This document shows, in pieces, positions 44,782 through 54,073 of a stretch of DNA of 64,000 nucleotides (position 1 is the first letter of the stretch; each line of letters starts with the position of its first letter). This stretch comes from Nostoc sp. UHCC 0302 (GTDB taxonomy: Bacteria; Cyanobacteriota; Cyanobacteriia; Cyanobacteriales; Nostocaceae): positions 4,310,501 to 4,374,500 of the forward strand of contig NZ_CP151099.1 of assembly GCF_038096175.1 (NCBI RefSeq). Reading direction: 5' to 3'. The notes beneath the pieces were generated by a model, which was not told where the DNA came from, did no database searches, and saw only the letters and a list, made by a program, of their open reading frames with translations. Position numbers and translations under genes: made by a program.

Positions 44782-45225
44782 ATGAAACCGATCTTTTTCG
44801 CAGCAGCCGCTTTACTTAGTACACTCTCTTTAGCTACTCCTATCTCTGTTAAGGCTGCTGAAAACCAAGCTCAGGTAAATCGCTTGCTGGCAACTGGAGC
44901 CTGTTACGGTTGTGATTTAAGAGGTGCGAATCTTAGCAATTCTCACTTAATTGGTGCTGATTTGAGAAATGCCAATTTAAAAGGTGCTAATTTAAAAGGC
45001 GCTAATTTAGAAGGTGCTGATTTAACTGGTGCTAATTTGGAATCTGCTAATTTAACAGCAGCCTTCGCCAATGGTACTAGTTTCGAGAATGCAAATTTGA
45101 CTAATGCTAATTTAAAAGACGCTCATTTACACGATGCTCAAGTAAATGGTGCAGTAATGATTGGGACTAATATCAGTGGCGCAGATGGGTTTGACATCAA
45201 TCTCGGTATCGGAGGCGGAGAATGA
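44782..45225 (+). CDS. Secreted pentapeptide-repeat protein
   Basis: A 147-aa protein with a signal peptide (MKPIFFAAAALLSTLSLATP, cleavage near VKAAE) and, from about residue 45 to 135, roughly 17 tandem pentapeptides of the A(D/N)LXX type (GANLSNSHLIGADLRNANLK), which build a right-handed quadrilateral beta-helix. It ends in a Gly-rich tail (NLGIGGGE). Two Cys (ACYGCDL) precede the repeats. Periplasmic or thylakoid-lumen location follows from the signal peptide. Function unknown; the exported location argues against a gyrase-protecting Qnr/McbG role. GAGGG upstream of the ATG. Confidence 0.9.
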   Translation: MKPIFFAAAALLSTLSLATPISVKAAENQAQVNRLLATGACYGCDLRGANLSNSHLIGADLRNANLKGANLKGANLEGADLTGANLESANLTAAFANGTSFENANLTNANLKDAHLHDAQVNGAVMIGTNISGADGFDINLGIGGGE

Positions 45226-45228
45226 AAG

Positions 45229-45280
45229 TTAAGAGTTATGAGTTATGAGTTTAAAAATGAAAACTCCTAACTCATAGTTA
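45229..45280. repeat. Imperfect inverted repeat of the GAGTTATGAG family
   Basis: TTATGAGTTATGAGTTT near 45236 and AAACTCCTAACTCATAG near 45260 pair at 15 of 17 positions, between convergent genes. Likely a bidirectional stem-loop; same family as the repeat at 27327. Confidence 0.6.
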
Positions 45281-45298
45281 ACTCCCAACTTTTAAATC

Positions 45299-46639
45299 TT
45301 ACTCTCCAGTAATCGATAGTTCATCAACCCAGATTCTAGGACAAACGCCTCCTGGGGTTAACTCCACCTCTTTTTCTACATAAATAATCGACTTCAATAG
45401 TTCCAAGAAATCGCCAGCAACAGTTGCTGACTCAATGCTTGTCTTAACACCTTTGTTGATTAGCCAACCATCGAACGGTAAAGAAAAAGAACCTTGCAGA
45501 GATTTGACTCCTGCATGAAGAGCTTGTAAATCATCAATAAAAATTACATTTTCAGCAGTTTCGAGGCTGAATTCTTGCTCAGGTGTTGCTGCTCTAAAAA
45601 CGTGAAAAAAATTAGGACTGACGTTTACTTTTGCACCAATACTTGCATTACCTGTTGGTTTGGCGTTCAACCTTTTGGCAGTTCCAGCACTATGAAGAAA
45701 CCCTGTTAAAACGCCATTTTCAATCAGCGAAATTTGGCGAGTGGGAGTTCCTTCACCATCAAAACTTTCTGCGCCAACATTAGCTGGATGCAGTGCATCG
45801 TCATAAACTGAAAGCAGAGAAGAAGCAATTTGCTTACCTAAATCATCAGGAGTTGATAGGCTTTGGTTGTCTAAAATACTTTGAGCATTAAATAGATTAG
45901 AAAAACCACCTAATAAACTCAAAAAAGCATCAGGTGATAAAACAACTCGATATTTACCAGTCTTGATTTTTTCATAATTCAAGTGGCTGATAGTTTTCTC
46001 CGCGGTTTCTTTTATACAACCATTGATGTCTAAAGTCTCTAGACTCCGGTTGATTCTAAAAGCGCCTGCGCTACGAGGTTTTTTACCTTCTTCTTCTGTT
46101 TTGCTGTAAAGATAAACTGATGCTAAGGAATGAGATTCGGTTCTAACTGCCCCTTCGCTATTGAGATAAAATCTGTCAATATCTCTTTGCGCCAAACCGT
46201 TATAAGGCACTCCTTTAATTGCTGGATGAACTGCCAGTACTTCTTTTTCTGCTACCAGTAGTTTTTCTATCAGTTCGGCAACAGGTGCTTGGGGTGCTTT
46301 CTCCTGGGCTTTTGTTGGAATAGGAATAGTTGCCTCTGGACTAAAATCAGGGACATTTTCCTTAACACCAAAAAAACTGGCTTCGTAAGCAGTTTTCAAA
46401 GCCAATTCCAATCCATTGGGATTTACATCTGTAGTACTGGTGATACCGATTGTATTATCTTCATTCCAGACACGAACAGTAACACCAGAGCGATTTGAAG
46501 CTTTAACTTGTTTTGGCTCACCTTGGTCTACTTGTACGCTAGTTTCATCTACTGTTGAGCCATAAATGTCAAATTTTTTGATGCCAAGCTTATCAGCATT
46601 GTCTTTGGCATAACTTGCAATTTCGTTGATATTCGGCAT
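45299..46639 (-). CDS. pmbA: TldE/PmbA-type metallopeptidase subunit
   Basis: Partner of TldD in the TldD/TldE heterodimer, which degrades unfolded peptides and matures some modified peptides such as microcin B17. It lacks the HExxxH zinc motif, as expected for TldE. Family stretches are KFDIYGSTVDETSVQVDQGE near 22, SNRSGVTVRVWNEDN, VLSPDAFLSLLGGFSNLFNA near 230 and NGVLTGFLHSAGTAKRLN near 310. The ATG at 46639 (446 aa) is preferred to a TTG two codons earlier. It follows tldD on the same strand after 148 bp, so the pair probably shares a transcript. Confidence 0.9.
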   Translation of the reverse strand: MPNINEIASYAKDNADKLGIKKFDIYGSTVDETSVQVDQGEPKQVKASNRSGVTVRVWNEDNTIGITSTTDVNPNGLELALKTAYEASFFGVKENVPDFSPEATIPIPTKAQEKAPQAPVAELIEKLLVAEKEVLAVHPAIKGVPYNGLAQRDIDRFYLNSEGAVRTESHSLASVYLYSKTEEEGKKPRSAGAFRINRSLETLDINGCIKETAEKTISHLNYEKIKTGKYRVVLSPDAFLSLLGGFSNLFNAQSILDNQSLSTPDDLGKQIASSLLSVYDDALHPANVGAESFDGEGTPTRQISLIENGVLTGFLHSAGTAKRLNAKPTGNASIGAKVNVSPNFFHVFRAATPEQEFSLETAENVIFIDDLQALHAGVKSLQGSFSLPFDGWLINKGVKTSIESATVAGDFLELLKSIIYVEKEVELTPGGVCPRIWVDELSITGE

Positions 46640-46787
46640 AGTCAATTTTTGATTTTAGATTTTGCAGCGCAAAAATTTTTATTCATTTAGTGTCTTTGTG
46701 TCTTTGTGTTTTTATAGTGCATAACACTTTTTATTGACCACTTAGACACAATCAAGACACAGAGTAGCTTTCCCTAAAATAAAATTT

Positions 46788-48260
46788 TTAGCGTCCACCT
46801 ACGGTAATAGAATCAACTTTGATATGAGGTTGTCCTACTGTGGTGTAGATACTCCCACTAACCGAGCCACAAAAACCCGGTGCAATTTCCAAATCTTGAG
46901 AACACATGGAAATTTTGTTCATAATCTCCTTGGCTTCACCAATCAGGATAGCTCCCTTTAATGGTTTGGTGATTTTGCCATTTTCAATTAAATAAGCTTC
47001 ATCAACACTAAAGTTAAATTGACCTGTAGCACCAACGCTACCACCACCCATTTTTTTACAGTAAATGCCTTTATCTACCGAAGCAAATAAATTTTCAATG
47101 CTGTATTCGCCAGAATCAATATAAGTATTACGCATCCGGCTAGCAGCAGCAAAAGTATAATTCTGGCGACGTCCACTTCCAGTTCTGGGATGTCCGGTAC
47201 GCCAAGAACCTGTTCTATCTGCTAAAAAGTTTTTGAGAACGCCTTTTTCAATTAACAGAGTTCTCTGAGCGGGCATACCTTCGTCATCCATATCAATCGT
47301 GCCGAAGGCATTTTCTGAACGCCCTTCATCCCAAGCTGTTAAGCTTTCGTGGGCAATTTTCTCGCCTTTTTTGTCAGCAAAGGGAGTAGTGTTGCGTTCT
47401 ATCTGAGTTGTTTCTAGTAAGTGTCCACAGGCTTCGTGGAAGATGACACCACCAAAGTGATTCGCCATGATGATGGGATAAGTGCCTGATTCCACATAAT
47501 CGGCGTAGAGCATTTTCCCAGCGGATTCTGCTATTTGCTCGGAGGCTCGTTGATAATCCCAGGTTCTCAAAAAGTTGGCGTCACTGGTGTTTCCAGCACG
47601 TTCACCAATAGAGGCGCGGTTAGTACCATCAGCACATAAAAGGTTAAATCCTACTGACTGAGTGAGGCGAATGTCACGAGCAAAGGTACCATCACTAGCT
47701 GCAACTAAGACTTCTTGCCAATCCCGGAAATAGGTAGCACGGCGCGATTGCACATGGCTAGCTTTTTGCTTTAAGCGAGCAGTACCATCTAGGAGGATTT
47801 CTCCCATTTCCCGAATAGAGCTACACACAGGTAACCAGGCATCTTTGCCTCTTTTAGTAGCGTAGTCTCTCAGTAATTCTAGGTTGATTTCTGGGATGAA
47901 AGCGTTAGGAGCGGGTAATTGTAATCCCAGAATAGAAAGACCTTTCTCTAAGGCTGCTTTCAAACCGGAAAAGGAAAGGTCATTGGTGCTGACGTAGCAG
48001 TCCGCTTTGCCACGAAATACTCTGACTCCAGCACCTGTAGCTAGACTGGGCGAAATACTGGTAATGGCGTCGTCTTCTGCAAGACAACTAATGTAGTTGC
48101 GATGCTCTAAAAAGAATTCGATGAAATCAGCACCAGCGGCGCGTCCTAGTCCCAAAAGGGTAGCCAGAGGGGCTTCCCAAGTTTCATCGAAACGCTCTGG
48201 CGTGGAAGAGTATTGTAGAGTGGGTAGTTGATTCGAGAGAATTAGCGTACTTGTAAGCAT
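46788..48260 (-). CDS. tldD: TldD-type zinc metallopeptidase
   Basis: Catalytic subunit of TldD/TldE. The zinc motif HEACGH (residues 275-280, HExxxH) sits in [17 protein letters not shown], and the substrate-cleft region [21 protein letters not shown] follows near 316. The N-terminus has [18 protein letters not shown], and the end has [20 protein letters not shown]. Length 490 aa is normal. ATG start. The pmbA/tldE gene follows. No obvious modified-peptide precursor is seen nearby. Confidence 0.93.
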   Translation of the reverse strand: MLTSTLILSNQLPTLQYSSTPERFDETWEAPLATLLGLGRAAGADFIEFFLEHRNYISCLAEDDAITSISPSLATGAGVRVFRGKADCYVSTNDLSFSGLKAALEKGLSILGLQLPAPNAFIPEINLELLRDYATKRGKDAWLPVCSSIREMGEILLDGTARLKQKASHVQSRRATYFRDWQEVLVAASDGTFARDIRLTQSVGFNLLCADGTNRASIGERAGNTSDANFLRTWDYQRASEQIAESAGKMLYADYVESGTYPIIMANHFGGVIFHEACGHLLETTQIERNTTPFADKKGEKIAHESLTAWDEGRSENAFGTIDMDDEGMPAQRTLLIEKGVLKNFLADRTGSWRTGHPRTGSGRRQNYTFAAASRMRNTYIDSGEYSIENLFASVDKGIYCKKMGGGSVGATGQFNFSVDEAYLIENGKITKPLKGAILIGEAKEIMNKISMCSQDLEIAPGFCGSVSGSIYTTVGQPHIKVDSITVGGR

Positions 48261-48688
48261 GGATAGCCTCGTCTGCTGGCGTTATCAGAGATTTGACTGA
48301 AAAATCCTGGTGTGTTCAGTCTAACAAATCGGCGCAAGCCCTAGTCGGCAGATAGGCAGTAGTGTTTTCCCCACTTTAGAAGCTCACTCATACCCATAAG
48401 CGCCAGTGAGGAAAAAACGAAATATTTTCAATTAACACGCTTTGGAGGGCGATCGCCATCATGTAGAGCGTAAAACTTATACGGTATTATCAATAGTGCA
48501 AAAACTATTTTACCTCGGCAACAAAGTACAACAAATGAGTTCGTATGCCTTTTGTAACAACAGTGGCGTCGAAAAGAGTTTCGGTGTGTGCAGAAGTTAA
48601 GGTTGGATTAAAATATGCAATGATTACTCAAGTGCTAACCGATGCGATCGCATCGGTTAGGCGATATTTTCTAAAAAGCAACATAGCA
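48261..48688. other. Spacer with a perfect 26-bp HIP1-centred palindrome
   Basis: 428 bp between tldD and the acetyltransferase gene. At 48635-48660 the arm CTAACCGATGCGA is followed by its exact complement TCGCATCGGTTAG, with HIP1 at the centre. It lies 28 bp past the acetyltransferase stop and may form a hairpin, though no T tract follows. The rest has one more HIP1-type site near 48450 and no ORF. Confidence 0.6.
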
Positions 48689-49228
48689 TTAAAGCTTGCG
48701 TGTCTTAACTGCTTGAGCTGGATTACCTGTATAAATTGTCATTGGTTCTAAGGAACGCCCAGTAACTCCACCTAAAGTCAAAATTGCTCCCCGACCAACA
48801 GTTACTCCTGGCCCTATTACTGACTTGGCGGCAATCCAACTACTTTCTTCAACGTGGATAGGGGCGGTAATTAATTGAAAATTGGGATTGCTCCAGTCAT
48901 GATTTCCTGTGCAGAGATAGACTCCTTGAGAAATGCAAACATGGCTTTCTATGGTGACATGAGCAAGGTTATCTATCCAGGTATCTTCTCCAAGCCACAC
49001 AAAATCACCAACAGTCAACCGCCAGGGGAACTTCACTTTTACTCCTGGCTTAATGCGGACGCCTTGGCCAATTTGTGTTCCAAACCAGCGGAGTATCCAA
49101 ACCTTAAAGGGTGAGATGGGGAGCCAGTAACTCTCAACCAAAGGCGACCCCACAAAATACCAAAGAAGTTGCTTCCAGTATGGTGCGCCTGGAGTATAAG
49201 TACCTAAAGTGTAGCTGTCTAAACGCAT
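48689..49228 (-). CDS. WcaF/HpsU-like O-acetyltransferase
   Basis: Left-handed beta-helix acetyltransferase of the colanic-acid WcaF group (about 179 aa), predicted to acetylate a sugar of an exported polysaccharide using acetyl-CoA. Hexapeptide-type strands run from IGQGVRIKPGVKVKFPWRL near 56 to SVIGPGVTVGRGAILTLGGV near 140; the catalytic-type His lies in CTGNHDWSNPNFQ near 107. In Nostoc punctiforme a protein of this kind is known as HpsU of the hormogonium polysaccharide set; that link is from memory. ATG chosen at 49228, 8 bp past the YdcF stop; a TTG upstream would overlap it. Confidence 0.87.
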   Translation of the reverse strand: MRLDSYTLGTYTPGAPYWKQLLWYFVGSPLVESYWLPISPFKVWILRWFGTQIGQGVRIKPGVKVKFPWRLTVGDFVWLGEDTWIDNLAHVTIESHVCISQGVYLCTGNHDWSNPNFQLITAPIHVEESSWIAAKSVIGPGVTVGRGAILTLGGVTGRSLEPMTIYTGNPAQAVKTRKL

Positions 49229-49236
49229 ATTTATAG

Positions 49237-49815
49237 TCAATCAACAGTTGGATTAAAACTCGCACCTGTACGACCTGTAAAAATCCAAAGTAGAGAGCGA
49301 GCAATATCGCGAACAATATGGAGGATGGTTTCTTTGGGTCGGTCTGATGGCACAGAGAGTGGAGTGAAGGCGATACCTTGACTACCTAAAACAAGAGTAG
49401 CGATCGCTTTGGCTCTCGGCATATGAAAATCAGAAGTAATTAGGTAAAGGTGTTGAATTTGTCGTTTTTCAAAGTCAGACACTAGAGAGGTAAAGTTAGT
49501 TACAGTATCAACAGCATGAGTATCTATATGTAATTGTGTATTGGGAATATTTAGAGCTTGAAAAGTTTTACGTGTTTTTTCAGGAACTGGGGGAGAAGAC
49601 ACCCAAATTTCCAGAGATGGATACCATTGGGCTAGTTCGGCAGTAAATTGCTCTCTGGCTGGCTCACCACCCAAGGTAAAAAACGCTTGGGGTTGGGGTG
49701 CTTTGATTCTGGCTAGTGTTAAATTCAGGGGAATTATAAGCAGTAGGGCGAGAACAAAACCTAAAGTAGCCAAAATCCAATATTTTTTGATTAGGCAATG
49801 AAACTTTCTTCTCAT
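49237..49815 (-). CDS. YdcF/SanA-type DUF218 membrane-anchored protein
   Basis: A 192-aa protein with an N-terminal membrane anchor (YWILATLGFVLALLLIIPLN) and a DUF218 domain outside: FFTLGGEPAREQFTAELAQW, DTHAVDTVTNFTSLVSDFE and LYLITSDFHMPRAKAIAT. Relatives (ElyC, SanA, YdcF) affect envelope and peptidoglycan precursor metabolism. It directly precedes the acetyltransferase gene by 8 bp, so they are likely co-transcribed; a role in surface glycan handling is inference. ATG start. Confidence 0.88.
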   Translation of the reverse strand: MRRKFHCLIKKYWILATLGFVLALLLIIPLNLTLARIKAPQPQAFFTLGGEPAREQFTAELAQWYPSLEIWVSSPPVPEKTRKTFQALNIPNTQLHIDTHAVDTVTNFTSLVSDFEKRQIQHLYLITSDFHMPRAKAIATLVLGSQGIAFTPLSVPSDRPKETILHIVRDIARSLLWIFTGRTGASFNPTVD

Positions 49816-50167
49816 CCTTACTTGCCTGTTTTCAATCTTTATTTAATATGGTTTTTAATTCTCATAATGTATGAAAAGCCTAAACACTTAATATACAATT
49901 CACGACTTGTTAGTATTTGTACTATAGTTTCAATTCTATCTAAAGAATGTTAATTTAATAATTTAATTTACCATTTTTATAGTTAGGACAAATGTCCGTA
50001 ATGCACAATCACAAATATTAGGCGTAAGAAAAGCTCAAATAAAATAGCCTAAAACTACTATATTTTAGGCTATTTATTCAAAATATCATTTGCGTGTAAT
50101 TATCTATTGCTTAGATATACGTTGATTATTAAACCGTATATCTTATGCAATCCTTCAAAGCCCATGT
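49816..50167. other. Spacer upstream of the YdcF gene
   Basis: 352 bp, AT-rich, with the terminator of the next gene to the right (50042-50075) and, beyond that, the presumed promoter of the YdcF-acetyltransferase pair. No ORF. Confidence 0.4.
50042..50075 (-). terminator. Terminator of the secreted-protein gene
   Basis: AAATAGCCTAAAA and TTTTAGGCTATTT pair exactly (13 bp) around an 8-nt loop; TTATTT follows on the minus strand. Confidence 0.8.
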
Positions 50168-51508
50168 TTAATTAGGAGCATGTACACCCCTTCCATTAAA
50201 ATCACTTTCCCTATTACCAAAGTAATACATAGCGAAAGGTGTACGAGAGATAATTTGCTCAATAGTAATGCCTTGAGATGCATCGGGTTGAGGTCTAATA
50301 ACAGTTCCCGCAGCGTTACTATACCACTTCTCATTACTTGTGTTATTGGAGATAGTAACCCAATCAAAGTGTACTGTGCGATAAGTCCCTTTAAACGGAG
50401 AGCGTGGATGATCCCACGTTACTGGTATACCTTGTTTGATCAAATTATTAACATTTATGCAATCGCCTTGTAAAGCCGCCAGTTCAGGAATGAAACACAT
50501 ATCAATCCGCCTGCCAAGATTATTCGGTTTTGTGGGTTCAAAGTAACGGCTTGGGCCCATGACTTTAAAATAAGCACCTGAATCTATATTAAAGAGCTTG
50601 GTGTAACCTTTGTCAAAACCGACTTGCCCCCAATGATCTAGATACTGATCACCATTTTTGTAAAGTCCATGTCTAAATCCTGTCGACCAATCCTCACGAT
50701 AATTTGAGTAGTATGCGTCACTAGCATAATAAGGTTGTTGTTTAGCTTGCTCAATGGCTTCGGTCAAACATCCCTTATCAGGAATTCTTCTTAAACTCTC
50801 ATTCTCTAAAGTAGGAGATGTATCTGGGGTGAAGGTACCAACATTATGAAATCCTTCACAGGTACCTTCAAATCCGCCAGCCGCACCAAATAAATGCATT
50901 CCTCTCCATCTCATCTGAACGCCATTATTACAACTGACATAGTAGAACAGTTCATGCATATTATTGGTAAATGCATCTGCTGAATGGGTTCCCTGATGAA
51001 GCTTAGTCAGTATCTGACAGACTGGGCCAGTTCCACCACCAGGTAAACCTACTGTCACATCATTTTTAAACTCAATTTTATGACCAACATGATCCTCATG
51101 ACGAGTCTTCCCCGAGTTAGTCCTAGCAAATTCCTCGTTTACATATCCAAAAGGCACTGTCCATGAAGCTAATCTTGATTCTGCCGGATTCCTACCATGT
51201 TCGTGTCCATAGGTGCAAGTTTGTCCTGTGGCAGGGTTAACATCGCTTGATGGATGCCAAGTTGGATACACTGTGTCGTCAGGCCCATACACCCAGTAAG
51301 TATCATGCAAGGATTTAGGGCAAGTATCAAATTGACTTGGTGTCCACATTCCATACGCGGAACTTAATTTCGCATTAGCTGGTGGCGGCTGACGGGTAGT
51401 TTGAGCTTGCACTAAATTTGGTGTTATGTGTAATTGCATAACAACAACCAGCAAAAGCACACAAATCCCTATTGCGAAACGGCCTACTGAACGCAGCCTT
51501 CGAGCCAT
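50168..51508 (-). CDS. Large secreted protein of unknown family
   Basis: A 446-aa protein with a signal peptide (RFAIGICVLLLVVVMQLHIT, cleavage near VQAQT). The mature part has eight Cys, an even number that fits disulfides, in FDTCPKS, GQTCTYGHEHG, GPVCQIL, VSCNNG, GTCEGF, KGCLTE, DMCFIP and GDCINV. Histidine-rich spots (YGHEHGRNP near 102, RHEDHVGHKI near 135, LHQGTHSADAF and NMHELFYYV near 173-186) suggest a metal site. I do not recognise the family. The ATG at 51508 has AGGAG 7 nt upstream, better than one six codons earlier. Own terminator. Confidence 0.8.
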   Translation of the reverse strand: MARRLRSVGRFAIGICVLLLVVVMQLHITPNLVQAQTTRQPPPANAKLSSAYGMWTPSQFDTCPKSLHDTYWVYGPDDTVYPTWHPSSDVNPATGQTCTYGHEHGRNPAESRLASWTVPFGYVNEEFARTNSGKTRHEDHVGHKIEFKNDVTVGLPGGGTGPVCQILTKLHQGTHSADAFTNNMHELFYYVSCNNGVQMRWRGMHLFGAAGGFEGTCEGFHNVGTFTPDTSPTLENESLRRIPDKGCLTEAIEQAKQQPYYASDAYYSNYREDWSTGFRHGLYKNGDQYLDHWGQVGFDKGYTKLFNIDSGAYFKVMGPSRYFEPTKPNNLGRRIDMCFIPELAALQGDCINVNNLIKQGIPVTWDHPRSPFKGTYRTVHFDWVTISNNTSNEKWYSNAAGTVIRPQPDASQGITIEQIISRTPFAMYYFGNRESDFNGRGVHAPN

Positions 51509-51914
51509 ATTTGCTCCTAAAAACATACAAAAAAGGCCACCTTTGGTTTGATAGCGAGAACAATGCCACTATAAACTATACAAAGGTAACTGTAACAATT
51601 TGTAATATTTAGGCTAGTATTTGCACTATACAGTTTTTACGCTGATAAGAACACTGTTTTATCCTAATAAAAAAGCTAGAAAGGCTTGACTTTACATAAT
51701 TTTTATATTTGACTCAAAAAAGTTTTTCCCTAAAACTTTAGTTCCATCTGAGCGTCTAAGAGCGTTGAAAAGGTTATTAAATTTACTTATCACAAATCCA
51801 TCTATACAAAGGGAGGCGATTATCAAACTTCCCTGAACGCAGAATATCGGAGCAAGTGTTGATATTACAGGGGTAACACCGTAGATTGGTCTCATAAGGA
51901 GCAGAGAATTTCCT

Positions 51915-52135
51915 TCACAGCGTTCTACGTTGCCGTTGAGGTATATAACTTGCTAAACGCCTAAACGCCGCAATTTCAGGATGTACCTGGCTAAAAATAC
52001 GAATATTAAGTGAAGCAGCCAGGGGCAAGTTCAACATCTTCGTTAAGAACAGTATCAGAACCTGGCCAGCCAAAGTCCTCTAGTGAAGCGGGAAACACTT
52101 GTTTCAGCAAGGTTCTAGGGGTGTTGAGCAAGGAG
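51915..52135 (-). pseudogene. Decayed coding remnant in two frames
   Basis: On the minus strand one frame (about 52135 to 52006) reads LLKQVFPASLEDFGWPGSDT and stops; an overlapping frame (52037 to 51915) reads LPLAASLNIRIFSQVHPEIA and ends IPQRQRRTL. Both look protein-like and join if a frameshift is allowed near 52030. I do not recognise the parent. The whole 51509-52548 gap (1 kb) holds only this, the remnant at 52383 and the promoter of the secreted-protein gene. Confidence 0.35.
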
Positions 52136-52382
52136 AATAATAACAGTGTGAAATATAAGAAAATTTTTAGTTAATTTTGCTATAAGTAATCAGGGGACAA
52201 GAGCTTCATTTACTATTTAACAAATCTTCACAATATCTGCATCTATTATTAATAGACATTGACCTAATTTTTTACATCTTAAGTAGCTCAACTTTTTATT
52301 ATGTAAGAATTACAAGGTAATTAGCATTCATTTATTAAGAATTGTTACTGACAATCATTGTTTCGTAACAAAATATGCATTG

Positions 52383-52525
52383 CAATTTTTCAAGCTCTAT
52401 CAGACGAATTGCCAGCAGAATATCTGCCAAAACACACTGCTATGCATAGCACCAACCATGCCAACCATCGAGAATAACGCCCTTGATAATCAAGCAGTAA
52501 ATCAAGCTCATGAGAGGAATAAGCG
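52383..52525 (-). pseudogene. 3'-end remnant of a GT2 glycosyltransferase
   Basis: On the minus strand one frame reads LIYCLIIKGVILDGWHGWCY, a stop codon, then LADILLAIRLIELEKL. It lines up without gaps with the end of the GT2 protein at 54074-54856 (LIYCLILKGGILDGWHGWYY, then LAEIILSIRLIEFEKL). The upstream part of the gene is missing and the glycosyltransferase at 52549 begins right beyond it. It is a truncated, stop-containing duplicate. Confidence 0.85.
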
Positions 52526-52548
52526 TGTTTAAGTAACAAGACACCCAT

Positions 52549-53844
52549 CTAGCCTGATTTTTTGCGCCAATATATTGCTATCTCCATTAAAGAAGGAAGA
52601 TTACGCAATATTGGTATGTATTTCTTAAGAATTCGTAGACCTTCCAAAAGGAACTTAATGTTATAAAAATAATTTTCTTTCATAGGTTGCGGTTGTGGCA
52701 GCTTATCATTATATATATCAATGAATAATTCCAACCATTGCTTGGAAATCAACTTATGATCGAACTTTTCTTTAACGAAGTTAATTCCATTTTCACCAAA
52801 TTGTCTAGCCACTTGAGGATTATTTAATAGATACAAAATATTTCTTATTAAATCCTTATCGCTATTTCCTAGCAATCCTGTTTTTTCGTGAATTACAGTA
52901 TCGAGTAATCCTAATTTAGCAGCAGATACAACTGGAGTACCACAGGCCTGGATCTCCAAGGCACTTGCTGGGCATACTTCCGTAGCACCCGTGGGATTCA
53001 CAACTCCCACATCGGCATTTTGCAAAATTTCAATTTTCTCTGTGCCTAGTAAACCAGCAAAATGCACAGACTTAATTAAGTTGGCATTATCATCAGATAA
53101 AAATGGGCGTATGTAATTAGCTTCATAGCTTTCTTCAGCTATTCCCCATTTTCCTAATTTTTGATTTCGATCATAGAGTTTGCCACTTCCAATAACAATA
53201 AGCTTTGCTTCTGGCTTTTCTCTAAGGATATAAGGCCAAACTCTAGCTAGGACGTGAAAACCCTTTGCAGTAACAAGGCTTCCAAGAAAGACAACTGTAT
53301 TTCCTTGCTTTAAAATTTCGTGTTTGGGAACAAAATTTTTAATATCAAATGGATCAAAAATGAGGGTTGACTTATTAAATATTCTATGGTCTCGTAATAA
53401 GTCTAGCTGTTCTTGACCTGTGCAAACATGACACTTAATTTGTGGACAATCTGATATTTGATTTAATGTAGTTATATCAAAGTAATTAGTAGAGCGGGCT
53501 ATGGCTTTTATATTCAGATCACATAGTTTTTGATAAAGTTCATCTGTCCAGAGACTAAATCTAAAGATAAATAGATCGCACCCTTGTTGTTTACTTTTTT
53601 CTGCTGCATCGGCTACATTGACTGCATGATAAACATTTAATGATGATGGTAACAATTCTGTAATATTGGCAATTAATAAAATTTCAAGTTTTTCTGAATA
53701 ATATTTATGTAAATAATAAGCTGTAGAGATTTCTGTAAATTGAGTTCCACCAATCCCAGGATTTCCTTTTTCTGGAAACCTTAGATCAATATTAGGATAG
53801 CCTTGATTATGAAGGTAAAATCCTACTTTTATTTTTTGTGTCAT
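52549..53844 (-). CDS. Glycosyltransferase family 4 protein
   Basis: GT-B enzyme of 431 aa. The N-terminal domain opens KVGFYLHNQGYPNIDLR with the Gly loop GIGGTQFTEISTAYYL near 30; the donor-binding half has VVFLGSLVTAKGFHVLARVW near 192, AKLIVIGSGKLYD and the E-x7-E-type region GATEVCPASALEIQACGTPV near 292. A C-terminal extension of about 50 residues (KENYFYNIKFLLEGLRILKK) carries a hydrophobic/basic helix that might touch the membrane. ATG start, followed downstream by the GT2 remnant. Sugar unknown. 229 bp separate it from the next gene upstream. Confidence 0.88.
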   Translation of the reverse strand: MTQKIKVGFYLHNQGYPNIDLRFPEKGNPGIGGTQFTEISTAYYLHKYYSEKLEILLIANITELLPSSLNVYHAVNVADAAEKSKQQGCDLFIFRFSLWTDELYQKLCDLNIKAIARSTNYFDITTLNQISDCPQIKCHVCTGQEQLDLLRDHRIFNKSTLIFDPFDIKNFVPKHEILKQGNTVVFLGSLVTAKGFHVLARVWPYILREKPEAKLIVIGSGKLYDRNQKLGKWGIAEESYEANYIRPFLSDDNANLIKSVHFAGLLGTEKIEILQNADVGVVNPTGATEVCPASALEIQACGTPVVSAAKLGLLDTVIHEKTGLLGNSDKDLIRNILYLLNNPQVARQFGENGINFVKEKFDHKLISKQWLELFIDIYNDKLPQPQPMKENYFYNIKFLLEGLRILKKYIPILRNLPSLMEIAIYWRKKSG

Positions 53845-54073
53845 TGATGTGATTCCTATTGTGAATAAAATTTAGGTTTACTAGCTTGAAGCTAGATATT
53901 TAGTTCCTACAAGAGTGAGATAACTGATTGCAAAGCTAGAATTGTATATGATGATATGTTGCTATAAGTTTTTATTATTAAACTTTATTTATTCGCTTGC
54001 TAAAAATTTTGAATTTGTGAAAATAGTGTAATGAATTTTATCGTATATTATAAATATAATAAAATTTATATTA

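Noticed and set aside
44782-48260. RiPP cluster with TldD/TldE and an immunity pentapeptide protein
   Set aside because: The pentapeptide protein has a signal peptide and is convergent with tldE; no precursor peptide or modifying enzyme was found.
51692-51895. 67-codon minus-strand frame in the gap left of the remnants
   Set aside because: No SD or motif; not clearly related to any neighbour.
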